Notes: generated by a model not told the origin, from the sequence alone. 64,000 nt of DNA from Hyphococcus lacteus (GCF_041058985.1 NZ_JBEHZE010000001.1:992001-1056000); one strand, 5' to 3'; numbered from the stretch's first letter, positions 41,772-51,509 are shown. Numbers and translations: made by a program.

Positions 41772-43382
41772 ATGAGCCTATCAGTAACGGCGACGCCAGT
41801 GGCGCGCCGCTTTGAAGATTGTGCACCTGCACAATATATGAACTTAACAGCAGCAGCACTTTATCAACAAGCGATCGAGCGTGGCGAAGGTAGCGTCGCG
41901 AAAGATGGGCCGTTGGTGGTTAAAACCGGCGAGCACACGGGTCGTTCTGCACAAGATAAATTCATCGTTCGGCATCCGGCGATTGAGGATAAAATCTGGT
42001 GGGATGCCAATAAATCAATGCGCATCGAAGACTTTGATCAGTTGCATCAAGATATGCTTGCCTATGCGTCCGAGCATGATTTGTTTATGCAGGATTTGGC
42101 GGGCGGTGCTGACAAAGAATACGGCATTAAAGTACGCGTATTTACAGAATATGCGTGGCACGGATTATTTATCCAGCACCTGCTTCGTCGCCCGCCGTTA
42201 TCCGAACGGCCATCAGTCGATGAAAAAAACGGCGAGCCAGATTTCACGATTGTCGATCTTCCAAATTTTGTGGCTGATCCCGATAAGCATGGGTCTGTTT
42301 CTAAAACAGTAATCGCCGTGGATTTTGAACGCCGCCTCGTTTTGATTGGTGGGACGTCATATGCTGGCGAGATGAAGAAATCGGTCTTTACGATTTTGAA
42401 TTACCTTTTGCCTGAACAAAATGTGATGCCAATGCATTGTTCGGTTAATGTCGGAAAAGATGAAGATCCTGCGATCTTTTTTGGCCTTTCCGGAACCGGC
42501 AAAACGACCCTGTCCGCGGATCCAGAGCGTACGCTTATTGGTGACGACGAACATGGTTGGGGGCCGAATGGTTTGTTTAACTTTGAAGGCGGCTGTTACG
42601 CGAAATTGATCAGGCTATCGCCAACGGCTGAGCCGGAAATTTTTGCGACCACAAAGCGCTTTGGCACGGTGTTGGAAAATGTCGTGATGGACCCCGAGAC
42701 ACGGGAGCTAGATCTTGATGATGCTACACTCGCAGAGAACTCGCGCGGGGCTTATCCGATCAACTATATTCCGAACGCAAGTTTAGACGGTGTCACGACC
42801 CATCCGAAAAACATCATTATGCTGACTTGTGATGCTTTTGGGGTAATGCCGCCAATCGCTAAGCTAACCCCTGCCCAGGCAATGTATATGTTCTTGTCGG
42901 GTTACACCGCTAAAGTAGCCGGCACAGAAAAGGGCTTGGGGAAAGACCCAGAGGCCACATTCTCAACGTGCTTTGGTGCGCCGTTCATGCCGCGCCACCC
43001 GTCGGAATATGGTGCGTTGCTCGGCCGATTGATTGATCAGCATGATGTTAATTGCTGGCTGGTTTCAACTGGTTGGACAGGCGGCCCTCACGGCAAAGGT
43101 CGGCGCATGCCCATTAAGGATACGCGGGCATTACTGACCGCTGCGTTAAATGGCTCGCTTCAATCTGCGCCAATGCGATCTGATCCGATTTTTGGGTTCA
43201 AGGTTCCAACGGAGGTCGAAAATGTCGATACGCGGATTTTAACGCCGCGAGAAACATGGGCAGATCCGACGGCCTATGACGCACAAGCGAAAAAGCTCGG
43301 GGAAATGTTTGTCGAGAATTTCCGCGTTTATGCGCCTTATGTGGATGATGCGGTGAAGGCCGCAGGTCCGACACTCGGCTAG
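41772..43382 (+). CDS. pckA: Phosphoenolpyruvate carboxykinase (ATP)
   Basis: PckA makes PEP from oxaloacetate and ATP, the first committed step of gluconeogenesis. The 536-residue protein has the P-loop GLSGTGKTTLSADP near residues 238-251, the metal-binding LIGDDEHGWG, and the FEGGCYAKLI segment. The site gggaggaa precedes the ATG. In many alphaproteobacteria pckA is divergent from the chvI/chvG two-component genes. Here the upstream gene is a small membrane protein. A bidirectional terminator follows. Confidence 0.97.
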   Translation: MSLSVTATPVARRFEDCAPAQYMNLTAAALYQQAIERGEGSVAKDGPLVVKTGEHTGRSAQDKFIVRHPAIEDKIWWDANKSMRIEDFDQLHQDMLAYASEHDLFMQDLAGGADKEYGIKVRVFTEYAWHGLFIQHLLRRPPLSERPSVDEKNGEPDFTIVDLPNFVADPDKHGSVSKTVIAVDFERRLVLIGGTSYAGEMKKSVFTILNYLLPEQNVMPMHCSVNVGKDEDPAIFFGLSGTGKTTLSADPERTLIGDDEHGWGPNGLFNFEGGCYAKLIRLSPTAEPEIFATTKRFGTVLENVVMDPETRELDLDDATLAENSRGAYPINYIPNASLDGVTTHPKNIIMLTCDAFGVMPPIAKLTPAQAMYMFLSGYTAKVAGTEKGLGKDPEATFSTCFGAPFMPRHPSEYGALLGRLIDQHDVNCWLVSTGWTGGPHGKGRRMPIKDTRALLTAALNGSLQSAPMRSDPIFGFKVPTEVENVDTRILTPRETWADPTAYDAQAKKLGEMFVENFRVYAPYVDDAVKAAGPTLG

Positions 43383-43396
43383 GGCCGAGCATCAGG

Positions 43397-43429
43397 AAAG
43401 TCTGAGACGCAATGGCGTCTTAGACTTTT
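43397..43429. terminator. Bidirectional terminator between pckA and grpE
   Basis: 14-bp stem aaagtctgagacgc / gcgtcttagacttt with one G-U pair and an aatg loop, flanked by T on the plus strand. It serves pckA. For grpE, the stem covers the last codons and the stop (43420-43422), so the terminator is embedded in the coding end. Confidence 0.8.
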
Positions 43430-44073
43430 GTGTCGAGACGCTGACCAGATTCGCCGTCCGCGTTATCGGCGGGGGTTGCGCCACCGGGGCCGCTCGAAAC
43501 CGTTACCATCGCTGCGCGCAAAACACGCTCGCCAATGGTGAAGCCGGGTTGGGCCACATCGACCACATGACCATTGGGAATGTCCGCGTGGGGAACCTGC
43601 GCAACGGCTTGGTGCAGGTTGGGGTCAAACTTTTCGCGCTCAGGGTTAATTTTGCGAACGCCATGACGATCTAGGGCGCTGATCAGTTCCTTCTCTGTCA
43701 TGCGCAGGCCGTCGATCAGGCTTTTAACACCGTCACTCGTAGAGTCGCCAGAGCTTGTGTCGGCAACGCGTAGCGCACGTTCGAAATTGTCCGTCACACC
43801 GATCAGGTCGCGCGCAAAATTAGCGATGGCATATTTACCAGCGTCAATCTTTTCGCGTTCGGCACGACGGCGCGTGTTCTCTAGTTCCGCCGCAATCCGT
43901 AGGATTCGGTCATTCAGCGCTTCAACTTCTTTGCGCGCTTCTTCGAGCGGATTTGAATCGGCATCCGCCGCAATGGCCGCCGCAATATCCTCGTCGCTCA
44001 ACTGCTCGATATTGTCGTCGGTCTGGTCGGTTTTTGATGCGGACTGATCCGCGAAATCTGATTGATCACTCAT
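43420..44073 (-). CDS. grpE: GrpE nucleotide exchange factor
   Basis: GrpE releases ADP from DnaK in the heat-shock chaperone cycle. The 217-residue protein has an acidic N-terminus, the long helix DRILRIAAELENTRRRAERE, and the beta domain KINPEREKFDPNLHQAVAQV. The C-terminal HVVDVAQPGFTIGERVLRAA block is intact. It is downstream of hrcA on the same strand with a 53-base gap, the usual hrcA-grpE pair. dnaK and dnaJ are not in the window. Confidence 0.95.
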   Translation of the reverse strand: MSDQSDFADQSASKTDQTDDNIEQLSDEDIAAAIAADADSNPLEEARKEVEALNDRILRIAAELENTRRRAEREKIDAGKYAIANFARDLIGVTDNFERALRVADTSSGDSTSDGVKSLIDGLRMTEKELISALDRHGVRKINPEREKFDPNLHQAVAQVPHADIPNGHVVDVAQPGFTIGERVLRAAMVTVSSGPGGATPADNADGESGQRLDTKV

Positions 44074-44126
44074 CTTATTACTTTTTGCAGGAGGAACATG
44101 GATGCGCATTTAGCCCTGACGGCAGG

Positions 44127-45152
44127 TTATTTCAACATGCGAGACAAGACTTCTGCCGTGTAATCGACAATTGGGACCACGCGCGCGTAATTCAACCGTG
44201 TTGGGCCAATTACGCCTAAAACCCCGACGATTTTGCGGTTTTCGTCCCGATATGGCGCGGTAATCAGCGAAGAGCCTGAAAGCGAGAACAGCCGATTTTC
44301 CGAGCCAATAAAGACTTTTACGCCTTCACCCTCGCGGGCGGCGTTCAAAAGCTCGATCACGTCCCGTTTTCGCTCCAGGTCATCGAGCAGCATCCGAACC
44401 CGTTCTATGTCCTGTTCGGACTCGTCCAAAAGGTGCCCGCGTCCGCGAACGATAAGCTGCCAATTATCGTCTCCGGCCTTGTCAGCGACCCCCTCGCGTA
44501 CGAGTCGCGAGGTTAGTTCATCAAGCTCAGACCGGTTTGATTCGATTTCTTCGATGATGCTGGACCGGGTTTCGCTCATGCTGCGGCCCCGCAAGCGCGT
44601 ATTGAGATAATTCCCCGCAGACACCAACGATGATGGCGGTAAATCATCAGGCGCGTTGATGACCCGGTTTTCGACCCGACCATCTTCAAACACCATGATC
44701 ACCAATGCCTTGCCCGGGCTGGTGCGGACGAATTCTATCTGGCGCAACGGCGCATCAGATTTTTGAGTAACGATCAGGCTTGCCGTCTGGGTTAGGCCCG
44801 AAAGCCGCGCGGCCGCGATTTCGAGTGGATTGTCAGCGTCATTGGCGCGGGTCTCGGCGTCGATGGCGCGGCGTTCTTCAGGTGAGAGGTCACCAACTTG
44901 CATCAGGCCGTCGACAAATAGTCGTAGGCCGAGTTGGGTTGGCAGGCGACCAGCGGAAATATGCGGCGCATGTAATAGGCCCATATCGGTCAAATCGGCC
45001 ATGACATTGCGCACAGTAGCAGCGGAAACGGCGATTTTGGTATCGTGACTTAGCGTGCGTGAGCCGACCGGCTCGCCGGTCGCCAGATACGTTTCCACAA
45101 GACTCCGAAAAATCGAGCGCGAGCGTTCATCAATGTCCGTCAGCGTTGCCAT
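44127..45152 (-). CDS. hrcA: Heat-inducible transcription repressor HrcA
   Basis: HrcA binds CIRCE operators to repress groESL and related genes, and is helped by GroEL. The 341-residue protein has the winged-helix N-terminus (IDERSRSIFRSLVETYLATG, then SAATVRNVMADLTDMGLL) and the C-terminal GVLGVIGPTRLNYARVVPIV motif. The ATG at 45152 is preferred to the upstream 45212. No CIRCE inverted repeat is visible in the hrcA-rph gap, so HrcA does not appear to regulate its own promoter here. It is divergent from rph, as is common. Confidence 0.96.
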   Translation of the reverse strand: MATLTDIDERSRSIFRSLVETYLATGEPVGSRTLSHDTKIAVSAATVRNVMADLTDMGLLHAPHISAGRLPTQLGLRLFVDGLMQVGDLSPEERRAIDAETRANDADNPLEIAAARLSGLTQTASLIVTQKSDAPLRQIEFVRTSPGKALVIMVFEDGRVENRVINAPDDLPPSSLVSAGNYLNTRLRGRSMSETRSSIIEEIESNRSELDELTSRLVREGVADKAGDDNWQLIVRGRGHLLDESEQDIERVRMLLDDLERKRDVIELLNAAREGEGVKVFIGSENRLFSLSGSSLITAPYRDENRKIVGVLGVIGPTRLNYARVVPIVDYTAEVLSRMLK

Positions 45153-45303
45153 GTGGTTTCTATGACTCAGTTTGTCCTGCTCTTTAAGAAAATAAGTCAC
45201 TGACGAGAACAAACAAGCCTAACCGGTGTTGCTATGCGCCCAAATGGGTCGACAGCGTTGCTGCCAAAGGGCTAGGAAGGCGGGATAATTCATGGAGAAT
45301 AAT

Positions 45304-46017
45304 ATGAGACCTTCTGGCCGCGCATTCAACGAGCTTCGTTCTGTGTCATTTGAAACTGGCGTTGCCAAACATGCAGAAGGTTCATGTCTTGTCCGCTTTG
45401 GCGATACCCACGTGCTGTGTACGGCGAGCTGGGACGAAACAACCCCGCCTTGGCTCAGAGGTGGTGGTCGTGGTTGGGTGACAGCTGAATACGGCATGTT
45501 GCCTCGCTCCACTGGTGATCGGATGCGCCGCGAAGCCAAAAAAGGTCAGTCGGGCCGCACGCAGGAAATTCAGCGCCTCATTGGCCGTTCGTTGCGCGCA
45601 GTGGTCGATCTCAAGGCATTGGGCGAACGCCAGATATTGATTGATTGCGATGTACTTCAGGCCGATGGCGGTACGCGCACGGCGTCTATCACGGGTGCAT
45701 GGATCGCTATGAACCAAGCTTGTAAATGGGCGACGGGGCAGGGGATCATTAAATCCAGCCCGATCATTGATCGTGTCGCCGCGATTTCTTGCGGCTTGGT
45801 GGCAGGTGCGCCCGCGCTTGACCTTGATTATGACGAAGATTCAACGGCGCAGGCGGACGCGAATTTTGTTATCACTGGTAATGGTGGTTTGGTTGAGATT
45901 CAGGCGACGGCTGAGGGTGATCCGTTCACAGATGATCAATTCGCGGCGCTTCTGTCGTTGGCGAAAGAGGGTTGCACAACGCTTTCCGCCCAACAAGCGG
46001 AGTTGGCAGCGGCCTAG
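45304..46017 (+). CDS. rph: Ribonuclease PH
   Basis: RNase PH is a phosphorolytic 3'-5' exoribonuclease that trims tRNA 3' ends. The 237-residue length is typical. Conserved segments are MRPSGRAFNELR, GDTHVLCTASWDE, GRGWVTAEYGMLPRST and DCDVLQADGGTRTASITGA. The ATG at 45304 fits the family start; 45292 adds MENN. In most alphaproteobacteria rdgB and hemW follow. Here a MscS-type channel gene does. Confidence 0.96.
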   Translation: MRPSGRAFNELRSVSFETGVAKHAEGSCLVRFGDTHVLCTASWDETTPPWLRGGGRGWVTAEYGMLPRSTGDRMRREAKKGQSGRTQEIQRLIGRSLRAVVDLKALGERQILIDCDVLQADGGTRTASITGAWIAMNQACKWATGQGIIKSSPIIDRVAAISCGLVAGAPALDLDYDEDSTAQADANFVITGNGGLVEIQATAEGDPFTDDQFAALLSLAKEGCTTLSAQQAELAAA

Positions 46018-46084
46018 GTGGCGCTTTGCGTAAGTTGCGGAACCTGATAAACATCAACCATAATTGATTGGATGGTGCCGCTGC

Positions 46085-47602
46085 ATGCAAGATCAAGAAA
46101 CGGAACAACAAACACCGCCCGCATCAGAGGATGCGGCACCGTCATTAGAACCGGCGCCAGAGCCGGGAACGCCGCCAGATATGCAAAATGATGCGGCTGT
46201 TACTGATTCAGTTCCCAGTGGTGACGACTCGATTATAGAGACGCTTTTGGGTGGCGATGCGATTAGAGCCAAGGCCGAAGGGCTTTGGAACACGCTTCAA
46301 AGTCAAATGTTGACGATCGGGGTCGCAATCGAGGCGGCAATTTTGTTTGCGGCGATTATGCCCGCAGCATTCTTTGGCCCTCGTTTACGCAAATTTATCC
46401 AAACCCAGATCGCGCCGCGTGCGCCGTATGGCATTTTGCGCCGGGCCGCAAACGCGCTTGCCAATCTCGCAACGCCGCTGGCCCTCTACCTCTTTTTGCA
46501 GTTGGCTATTTTTATCTTGCGGGCAAGCGGAAGCTCAACGGGCCTCGTTTCCGCTGGTGTCAGCCTTTTGACGGCGTGGATTGTGATCCGGCTGGTTACA
46601 TTGGTTATTCGGTCGCCGTTTTGGTCGCGTTTTGCGTTTTATGTGGCGTGGCCTATTGCTGCGCTAGATGCGTTCGGCGTCCTTGATGATCTCGTTTTAC
46701 AACTGCAAAGCTTTTCAGTGCCGATTGGTGTCGATGAGGGGGGCGTTCAGCAAACATTCTCGGCGCTTGACGTGCTTCGCACCCTTGCTGTCTTTGGGGT
46801 GCTGTTTTGGGGTGCGCGCTTTCTCAATTCATTAATCACTGGACGGATTAATGCCATCGACGAACTGACCGTTTCGTTCAAAGCGTTGCTGTCCAAAATT
46901 CTCGACGTGTTGTTGCCTGTCGTTGCGCTTGTTGTCGCGCTGCAAATCGTTGGTTTTCCCTTTGGGACGCTCGCGATCTTTGGGGGTGCGGTTGGTCTTG
47001 GTATCGGTCTTGGAATGCAGAGAACCGTATCTAACTTTTTTGCGGGCTTTACGCTGATTGCCGATAAATCAATAAAGCCCGGCGATGTGATTGAGGTCGG
47101 TGGGACCTATGGTTGGGTTACGCAAATGAATGCGCGTTATGTGTCACTGCGTACGCGTGACGGCATGGCGCATCTTGTGCCCAATGATAAGTTTATCGAA
47201 GACGGGGTTATCAACTGGTCTCATGATGATCGTGTCGTACGGATGCACGCCCCATTCGGGGTTTCCTATGGGACCAAGGAATTGCGCGGGCTCGCGCGTG
47301 CAGCAGAAGAACGTGCCCTTACCATCGACCGGGTGCTGAAAAGCCCGGCCCCGCGGTGTAATTTGATGGAATTCGGCGATAGCTCGATCAATTTTGATTT
47401 GCGGTTCTGGATCAATGATCCAGCCAATGGCACGGCTAATGTTCGCAGCGATGTGTTTATGGCGATATGGGATATGCTCGGTGAAATGGGTATTGAAGTG
47501 CCGTTCCCGCAGCGCGATTTGCATCTAAAATCGGCACCTGAGGGGATGAAACTTGCCATAGAATCTCGCGAAAATGCACAATCAAACCCGCGTGATCAGT
47601 GA
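46085..47602 (+). CDS. MscS-family mechanosensitive ion channel
   Basis: The roughly 505-residue protein has a Pro/Glu-rich cytoplasmic N-terminus, several TM helices between about 75 and 300, and then the MscS core: FGGAVGLGIGLGMQRTVSNF (pore helix), the beta domain PGDVIEVGGTYGWVTQMNAR and the HLVPNDKFIEDGVINWS block. Such channels release solutes under hypo-osmotic stress. The extra N-terminal helices place it with the larger MscS-like forms. The start is uncertain because upstream in-frame TTG codons exist. Confidence 0.9.
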   Translation: MQDQETEQQTPPASEDAAPSLEPAPEPGTPPDMQNDAAVTDSVPSGDDSIIETLLGGDAIRAKAEGLWNTLQSQMLTIGVAIEAAILFAAIMPAAFFGPRLRKFIQTQIAPRAPYGILRRAANALANLATPLALYLFLQLAIFILRASGSSTGLVSAGVSLLTAWIVIRLVTLVIRSPFWSRFAFYVAWPIAALDAFGVLDDLVLQLQSFSVPIGVDEGGVQQTFSALDVLRTLAVFGVLFWGARFLNSLITGRINAIDELTVSFKALLSKILDVLLPVVALVVALQIVGFPFGTLAIFGGAVGLGIGLGMQRTVSNFFAGFTLIADKSIKPGDVIEVGGTYGWVTQMNARYVSLRTRDGMAHLVPNDKFIEDGVINWSHDDRVVRMHAPFGVSYGTKELRGLARAAEERALTIDRVLKSPAPRCNLMEFGDSSINFDLRFWINDPANGTANVRSDVFMAIWDMLGEMGIEVPFPQRDLHLKSAPEGMKLAIESRENAQSNPRDQ

Positions 47603-47704
47603 TTTCGCCCGTATCACGACCGTTGCAGCCAGCGCTGCGCAGTCTATACTCTCCGGGGGACGATGAAATTTGTGTTTGGGCTTAGCTCATTCTGGAGAGG
47701 TAGT

Positions 47705-48262
47705 ATGTTCAGGTTATTTACATTAGGCGGCGCTGCACTTTTGCTGGCTGCGTGTGCCACTGCAACGCCTTATGGGCCGGCCACGTCCAGCGGCGGATAT
47801 GGGTTTTCCGACCAACGGATTGAACAAAACCGGTATCGGATTACGTTCCGCGGAAACTCGCTGACATCGCGTGAGACAGTCGAGAATTCATTGCTTTACC
47901 GTTCCGCAGAGCTGACCGTTGAGCTTGGCTACGATTATTTCATTGCGGTTGAAAACGACACCGAGGCGCGGACGTCTTATTCATCGTCTGCACCGCCCGC
48001 GTTCTATGGGCGATATGGATATGGTCATCCGTTCCACCGTCCATATTACGGGTTCCCATATTACGCATACGGTTTTGGCTGGGGTGATCCGTATTATGAT
48101 AATTATACGCGAGAGATCACACGCTATTCAGCGGTGGCCTTTGTCGCGATGTATAAAGGCGGAAAACCAGCGGACAACCCAATGGCATTTGATGCGCGCG
48201 AAGTGATGGCTAATCTTGGGCCATTTGTTCTGGGCGATCCGCGAGAAAATGCTGGATATTGA
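47705..48262 (+). CDS. CC0125/CC1285-family lipoprotein
   Basis: The 185-residue product starts MFRLFTLGGAALLLAACATA with a lipobox LAAC, so it should be an outer-membrane or periplasmic lipoprotein. The mature part has GYGFSDQRIEQNRYRITFRG, the family hallmark, followed by SLLYRSAELTVELGYDYF and a Tyr/Gly/His-rich central stretch. Members are known from Caulobacter, with no assigned function. The ggagaggtag site precedes the ATG at 47705. Confidence 0.87.
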   Translation: MFRLFTLGGAALLLAACATATPYGPATSSGGYGFSDQRIEQNRYRITFRGNSLTSRETVENSLLYRSAELTVELGYDYFIAVENDTEARTSYSSSAPPAFYGRYGYGHPFHRPYYGFPYYAYGFGWGDPYYDNYTREITRYSAVAFVAMYKGGKPADNPMAFDAREVMANLGPFVLGDPRENAGY

Positions 48263-48301
48263 TTTGGTGATGGCCGCAGGTGATAAGCGCCGGCGGCTAA
48301 C

Positions 48302-48904
48302 CTATACTGCCCGCAGAATTTGTGTGGGATCGGCATCCGCAGACGCAGCGTCTGTTGAGGGTGTTTCATAAACCACCACAAACCCACGCGGCGTATGGCG
48401 AACGATAACACCGCGCCGCCGCCCTACGTGAATTGATGCGCCAACAGGTGGCCGGCGTGGGGCATCGATAGATACACCGTTCACAGATGTATCGACGATT
48501 TTGACAAACAAAGACGCGCCATCATCAAGTCGGCAAACTGTGCGGCTATTGCCTTCGCGATGGCGCGGCGTGTTTCGTCGATCACCCAACCCATCAGAAA
48601 AAGTAGGGTTCGCAAGCATCATCAGTTGTTCGGTCAACAAGGCTCGGCGGCGTTTGGATAATAAAAAGGACCCAGCAAAGCCGTCGGGAAAGACCCGAGC
48701 GACCGTACATTCAATTACATCTAACCCCTCGATGGTGATGACAGCCGCATCGCCAACAACAACTTTGGCATCAACGACGATTGCCATGTCACCAGGTGAC
48801 ATGTTTAACAATCGGCCTTCATATTCATCGACAGCATTAATCACAATTCGTACCGGCAGACTTAGGCTGATCCTGCGATACCGTCTTGCGTCGTTCTTAA
48901 ACAT
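48302..48904 (-). CDS. Tandem PilZ-domain protein
   Basis: The 200-residue protein looks like two PilZ-like beta barrels. The first starts RRYRRISLSLPVRIVI with an NMSPGD segment (about 5-95). The second has RNTPRHREGNSRTVCRLDDG, DTSVNGVSID and a final VIVRHTPRGFVVVYE (about 105-185). PilZ domains bind cyclic di-GMP through RxxxR and (D/N)xSxxG. The second domain keeps a DTSVNG motif, and the first has a weaker NMSPGD. The output target is unknown. It is convergent with the lipoprotein gene. Confidence 0.82.
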   Translation of the reverse strand: MFKNDARRYRRISLSLPVRIVINAVDEYEGRLLNMSPGDMAIVVDAKVVVGDAAVITIEGLDVIECTVARVFPDGFAGSFLLSKRRRALLTEQLMMLANPTFSDGLGDRRNTPRHREGNSRTVCRLDDGASLFVKIVDTSVNGVSIDAPRRPPVGASIHVGRRRGVIVRHTPRGFVVVYETPSTDAASADADPTQILRAV

Positions 48905-49105
48905 CGTATGGTTGTCCTGAAATGTGTCCATGCGCCAAGTCGTTGCAAACTACTGGCCATCGGCAAAACCTTCTCTAACGAGAATGGTAGAATTTTATTG
49001 AACGCGCATTCTGTTCGCCTTGTCGTGTTGCGACTTTTCTTCAATCCTAATGGCTTGTATGGTTAAGCCCCTCGTTTTCCTCAGCTCATGCGGAGTTTCC
49101 CCAAT

Positions 49106-51232
49106 ATGATCAGACACCTCATCAGTGCCGTGGCGGTACTTGCATTTATGGCTCCTGCGATGTCGGTCGCGCAGCAAGTCGCTGAAGATCCCTATTTATG
49201 GCTCGAAAACGTTGAGGGCGACGATGCGCTTGAATGGGTGCGCGAACAAAATACGCGCTCCCTTGCTGAACTTGAGGCCGATCCGCGTTTTGATGAAATG
49301 TATCAAGAAGCATTGGCGGTTTTGACGTCTGATGCGCGCTTGCCGCTTGGTGATCTCCATGGCCCGTATGTTTACAACTTCTGGGTCGATGAAACCCATG
49401 TGCGCGGCGTATGGCGACGCATCAAAGTCGATGCTTACAAATCTGGCGAGACGAACTGGGAGACGGTACTGGATTTCGACAAGCTTGCCGAAGCGGAGGG
49501 CGAGAATTGGATACATGGTGATATTGTTTGTCTGAACCCTGCTTATCGTCACTGCATGGTCGAGATGTCGTATGGCGGCAAAGACGCTGCGGTGTGGCGC
49601 GAGTTTGATACGCAAACAAAGACTTTCCCTGAAAATGGCTTCTTTCTTCCCGAAGCGAAAAGCTCTCTGAGTTGGGTCGATAAAGACACGTTGCTTGTGG
49701 GCACTGATATGGGCGCGGGGTCGCTAACTGATTCCGGTTATGCACGGACTATTCGTGTTGTGGAGCGGGGCAAAGACCTTTCGGACGCAGAAATTTGGTT
49801 TGAAGGTGAGAAAACTGACGTTTGGGTGCAGTCTATTGCCGAGCAGGTGAATGGTGAGACGTATCTCTTCGCCGTTCGCGGGAAAACTTTTTTTGAATCA
49901 GAACGATTTGTTGCAACGTCTATTGATGGCGAAAAGAAAAAGATCGGTATGCCGCTCAATGCTGATTTTTATGGCGTCTATAAAGGGCGACAACCATCGC
50001 CATTGGCCATTTATCTATTGCGAGAAGATTATGAGGGCGACGAGCGAAAGTTTTTTTCCGGCTCTTTGGTCGGTGTTGATTTAAAATCGGGCGAAGTTTC
50101 AGAAATCATGCGCGCGAGCAAAAACCAATCCATTGAAAATGTGGGCATCGGAGAGAACGAAATATTCGTACAATATCTCGATGATGTTTCTGGCAAGGCC
50201 GCGCGATTACAGCCACGACGGTCTGTGGGGGGATGGCAGAAAATTCAAATTAAGCTGCCTGAAAATGGCGTGATCAACCTTGTTTCAGTCGGCGAAGATG
50301 AGGCTATTCTTTCTTTTGAAAGCATGAACCATCCGAGTACGCTGTATTATGCATCTGGCCGAAACGATCTGGATAAAATTACCCAAATGCCGGCGTTTTA
50401 TGACGCCCAAAACGTTGTGGTGGAACAACGCTTTGCCACCTCTGCTGATGGTGCCAAGGTCCCATATTATATAATGGGCCTTAAAGATGTTCTCGAACAG
50501 GGCGACGCACCAACCATTCAATATGGGTATGGCGGTTTTTTGGTGCCGATCTTGCCGGTTTATTACGAAGATCCATCGCGGCCGCAACATGGTGCATTGG
50601 CTGGGTCAATGTGGGTGAAGCGTGGCGGCGTGTTGGTGCTGTCGAATATTCGTGGCGGGTCGGAATATGGCCCTGACTGGCATCAGGCTGCGCTTAAAGA
50701 AAACCGCCAACGTGCTTTTGATGATTTCATCGCGGTCGCAGAAGACTTGATTGAGAGCGGTGTTACGAACCCGGAAAAGCTGGGTGCGATTGGACGCTCG
50801 AATGGCGGACTTTTGATGGGGGCGATGCTAACGCAGCGGCCTGACCTTTTTGCGGCGATGGATATTGGTGTGCCGCTGTTAGACATGAAGCGTTACAACA
50901 AGCTCCTAGCGGGGGCATCGTGGATGGGCGAATATGGTAATCCCGACATCGAAGAGGAATGGTCTTATATTTCTCAGTACTCGCCCTATCAAAAAATTAT
51001 CGCCGATCAGCCTTATCCGAAGGTGTTGTTCTATACATCGACCAAGGATGATCGCGTGCACCCAGGGCATGCGCGAAAAGCGGCGGCGAAGCTTGATGCG
51101 CTGGGATATGATTTTTATTATTACGAAAACATAGAGGGTGGTCATGGCGGTACTGCCAATCAAGATCAACTCGCTCATCGTACCGCGCTTGAATATGTGT
51201 ACTTTGCAAAGATGCTAATGGGTACACAATAA
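49106..51232 (+). CDS. Exported prolyl oligopeptidase-family serine peptidase
   Basis: The 708-residue protein has a signal peptide (MIRHLISAVAVLAFMAPAMS, cleaved near SVA-QQ), an N-terminal beta-propeller (about 25-420) beginning DPYLWLENVEGDDALEWV, and a C-terminal alpha/beta hydrolase. The nucleophile Ser is in GRSNGGLLMGAM, the Asp in STKDDRVHPGHARK, and the His in EGGHGG. It is probably a periplasmic peptidase of short peptides. It ends at a strong bidirectional terminator. Confidence 0.93.
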   Translation: MIRHLISAVAVLAFMAPAMSVAQQVAEDPYLWLENVEGDDALEWVREQNTRSLAELEADPRFDEMYQEALAVLTSDARLPLGDLHGPYVYNFWVDETHVRGVWRRIKVDAYKSGETNWETVLDFDKLAEAEGENWIHGDIVCLNPAYRHCMVEMSYGGKDAAVWREFDTQTKTFPENGFFLPEAKSSLSWVDKDTLLVGTDMGAGSLTDSGYARTIRVVERGKDLSDAEIWFEGEKTDVWVQSIAEQVNGETYLFAVRGKTFFESERFVATSIDGEKKKIGMPLNADFYGVYKGRQPSPLAIYLLREDYEGDERKFFSGSLVGVDLKSGEVSEIMRASKNQSIENVGIGENEIFVQYLDDVSGKAARLQPRRSVGGWQKIQIKLPENGVINLVSVGEDEAILSFESMNHPSTLYYASGRNDLDKITQMPAFYDAQNVVVEQRFATSADGAKVPYYIMGLKDVLEQGDAPTIQYGYGGFLVPILPVYYEDPSRPQHGALAGSMWVKRGGVLVLSNIRGGSEYGPDWHQAALKENRQRAFDDFIAVAEDLIESGVTNPEKLGAIGRSNGGLLMGAMLTQRPDLFAAMDIGVPLLDMKRYNKLLAGASWMGEYGNPDIEEEWSYISQYSPYQKIIADQPYPKVLFYTSTKDDRVHPGHARKAAAKLDALGYDFYYYENIEGGHGGTANQDQLAHRTALEYVYFAKMLMGTQ

Positions 51233-51257
51233 ATAACCAAAGGTTATGCCCTGCAGT

Positions 51258-51289
51258 AAAAACCGCCCGTCGAACACGGGCGGTTTTTT
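51258..51289. terminator. Bidirectional terminator between the peptidase and csbD-like genes
   Basis: 13-bp perfect stem aaaaaccgcccgt / acgggcggttttt with a cgaac loop, flanked by A upstream and T downstream. It lies between convergent genes and can end transcripts from both sides. Confidence 0.9.
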
Positions 51290-51314
51290 CATATGGTTTG
51301 TTGCGCAGGTTGGT

Positions 51315-51509
51315 TTAGGCGCTGCGCCATTCGTCTACTTGCTTTTCAGCTTCTTCACGGGCGATGCCGTATTTTTCTTGAATCTTGCCGACCAATTGAT
51401 CTTTGCTGCCATCAAGTTGGGTGACTTCATCGTCAGTCAATTTTCCCCATTGCTCTTTCACAGAACCTTTCAGTTGATTCCAATTGCCTTTTAACTCGTC
51501 GTTATTCAT
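51315..51509 (-). CDS. CsbD-family stress protein
   Basis: This 64-residue hydrophilic protein has the CsbD pattern: NWNQLKGSVKEQWGKLTDDE, then KDQLVGKIQEKYGIAREEAE. CsbD-like proteins accumulate under general stress and in stationary phase in several bacteria. Their biochemical role is unknown. The aaggag site with ideal spacing supports the ATG at 51509. Confidence 0.92.
   Translation of the reverse strand: MNNDELKGNWNQLKGSVKEQWGKLTDDEVTQLDGSKDQLVGKIQEKYGIAREEAEKQVDEWRSA

Noticed and set aside
45153..45303. CIRCE element in the hrcA-rph gap
   Set aside because: The inverted repeat TTAGCACTC-N9-GAGTGCTAA is not present on either strand.
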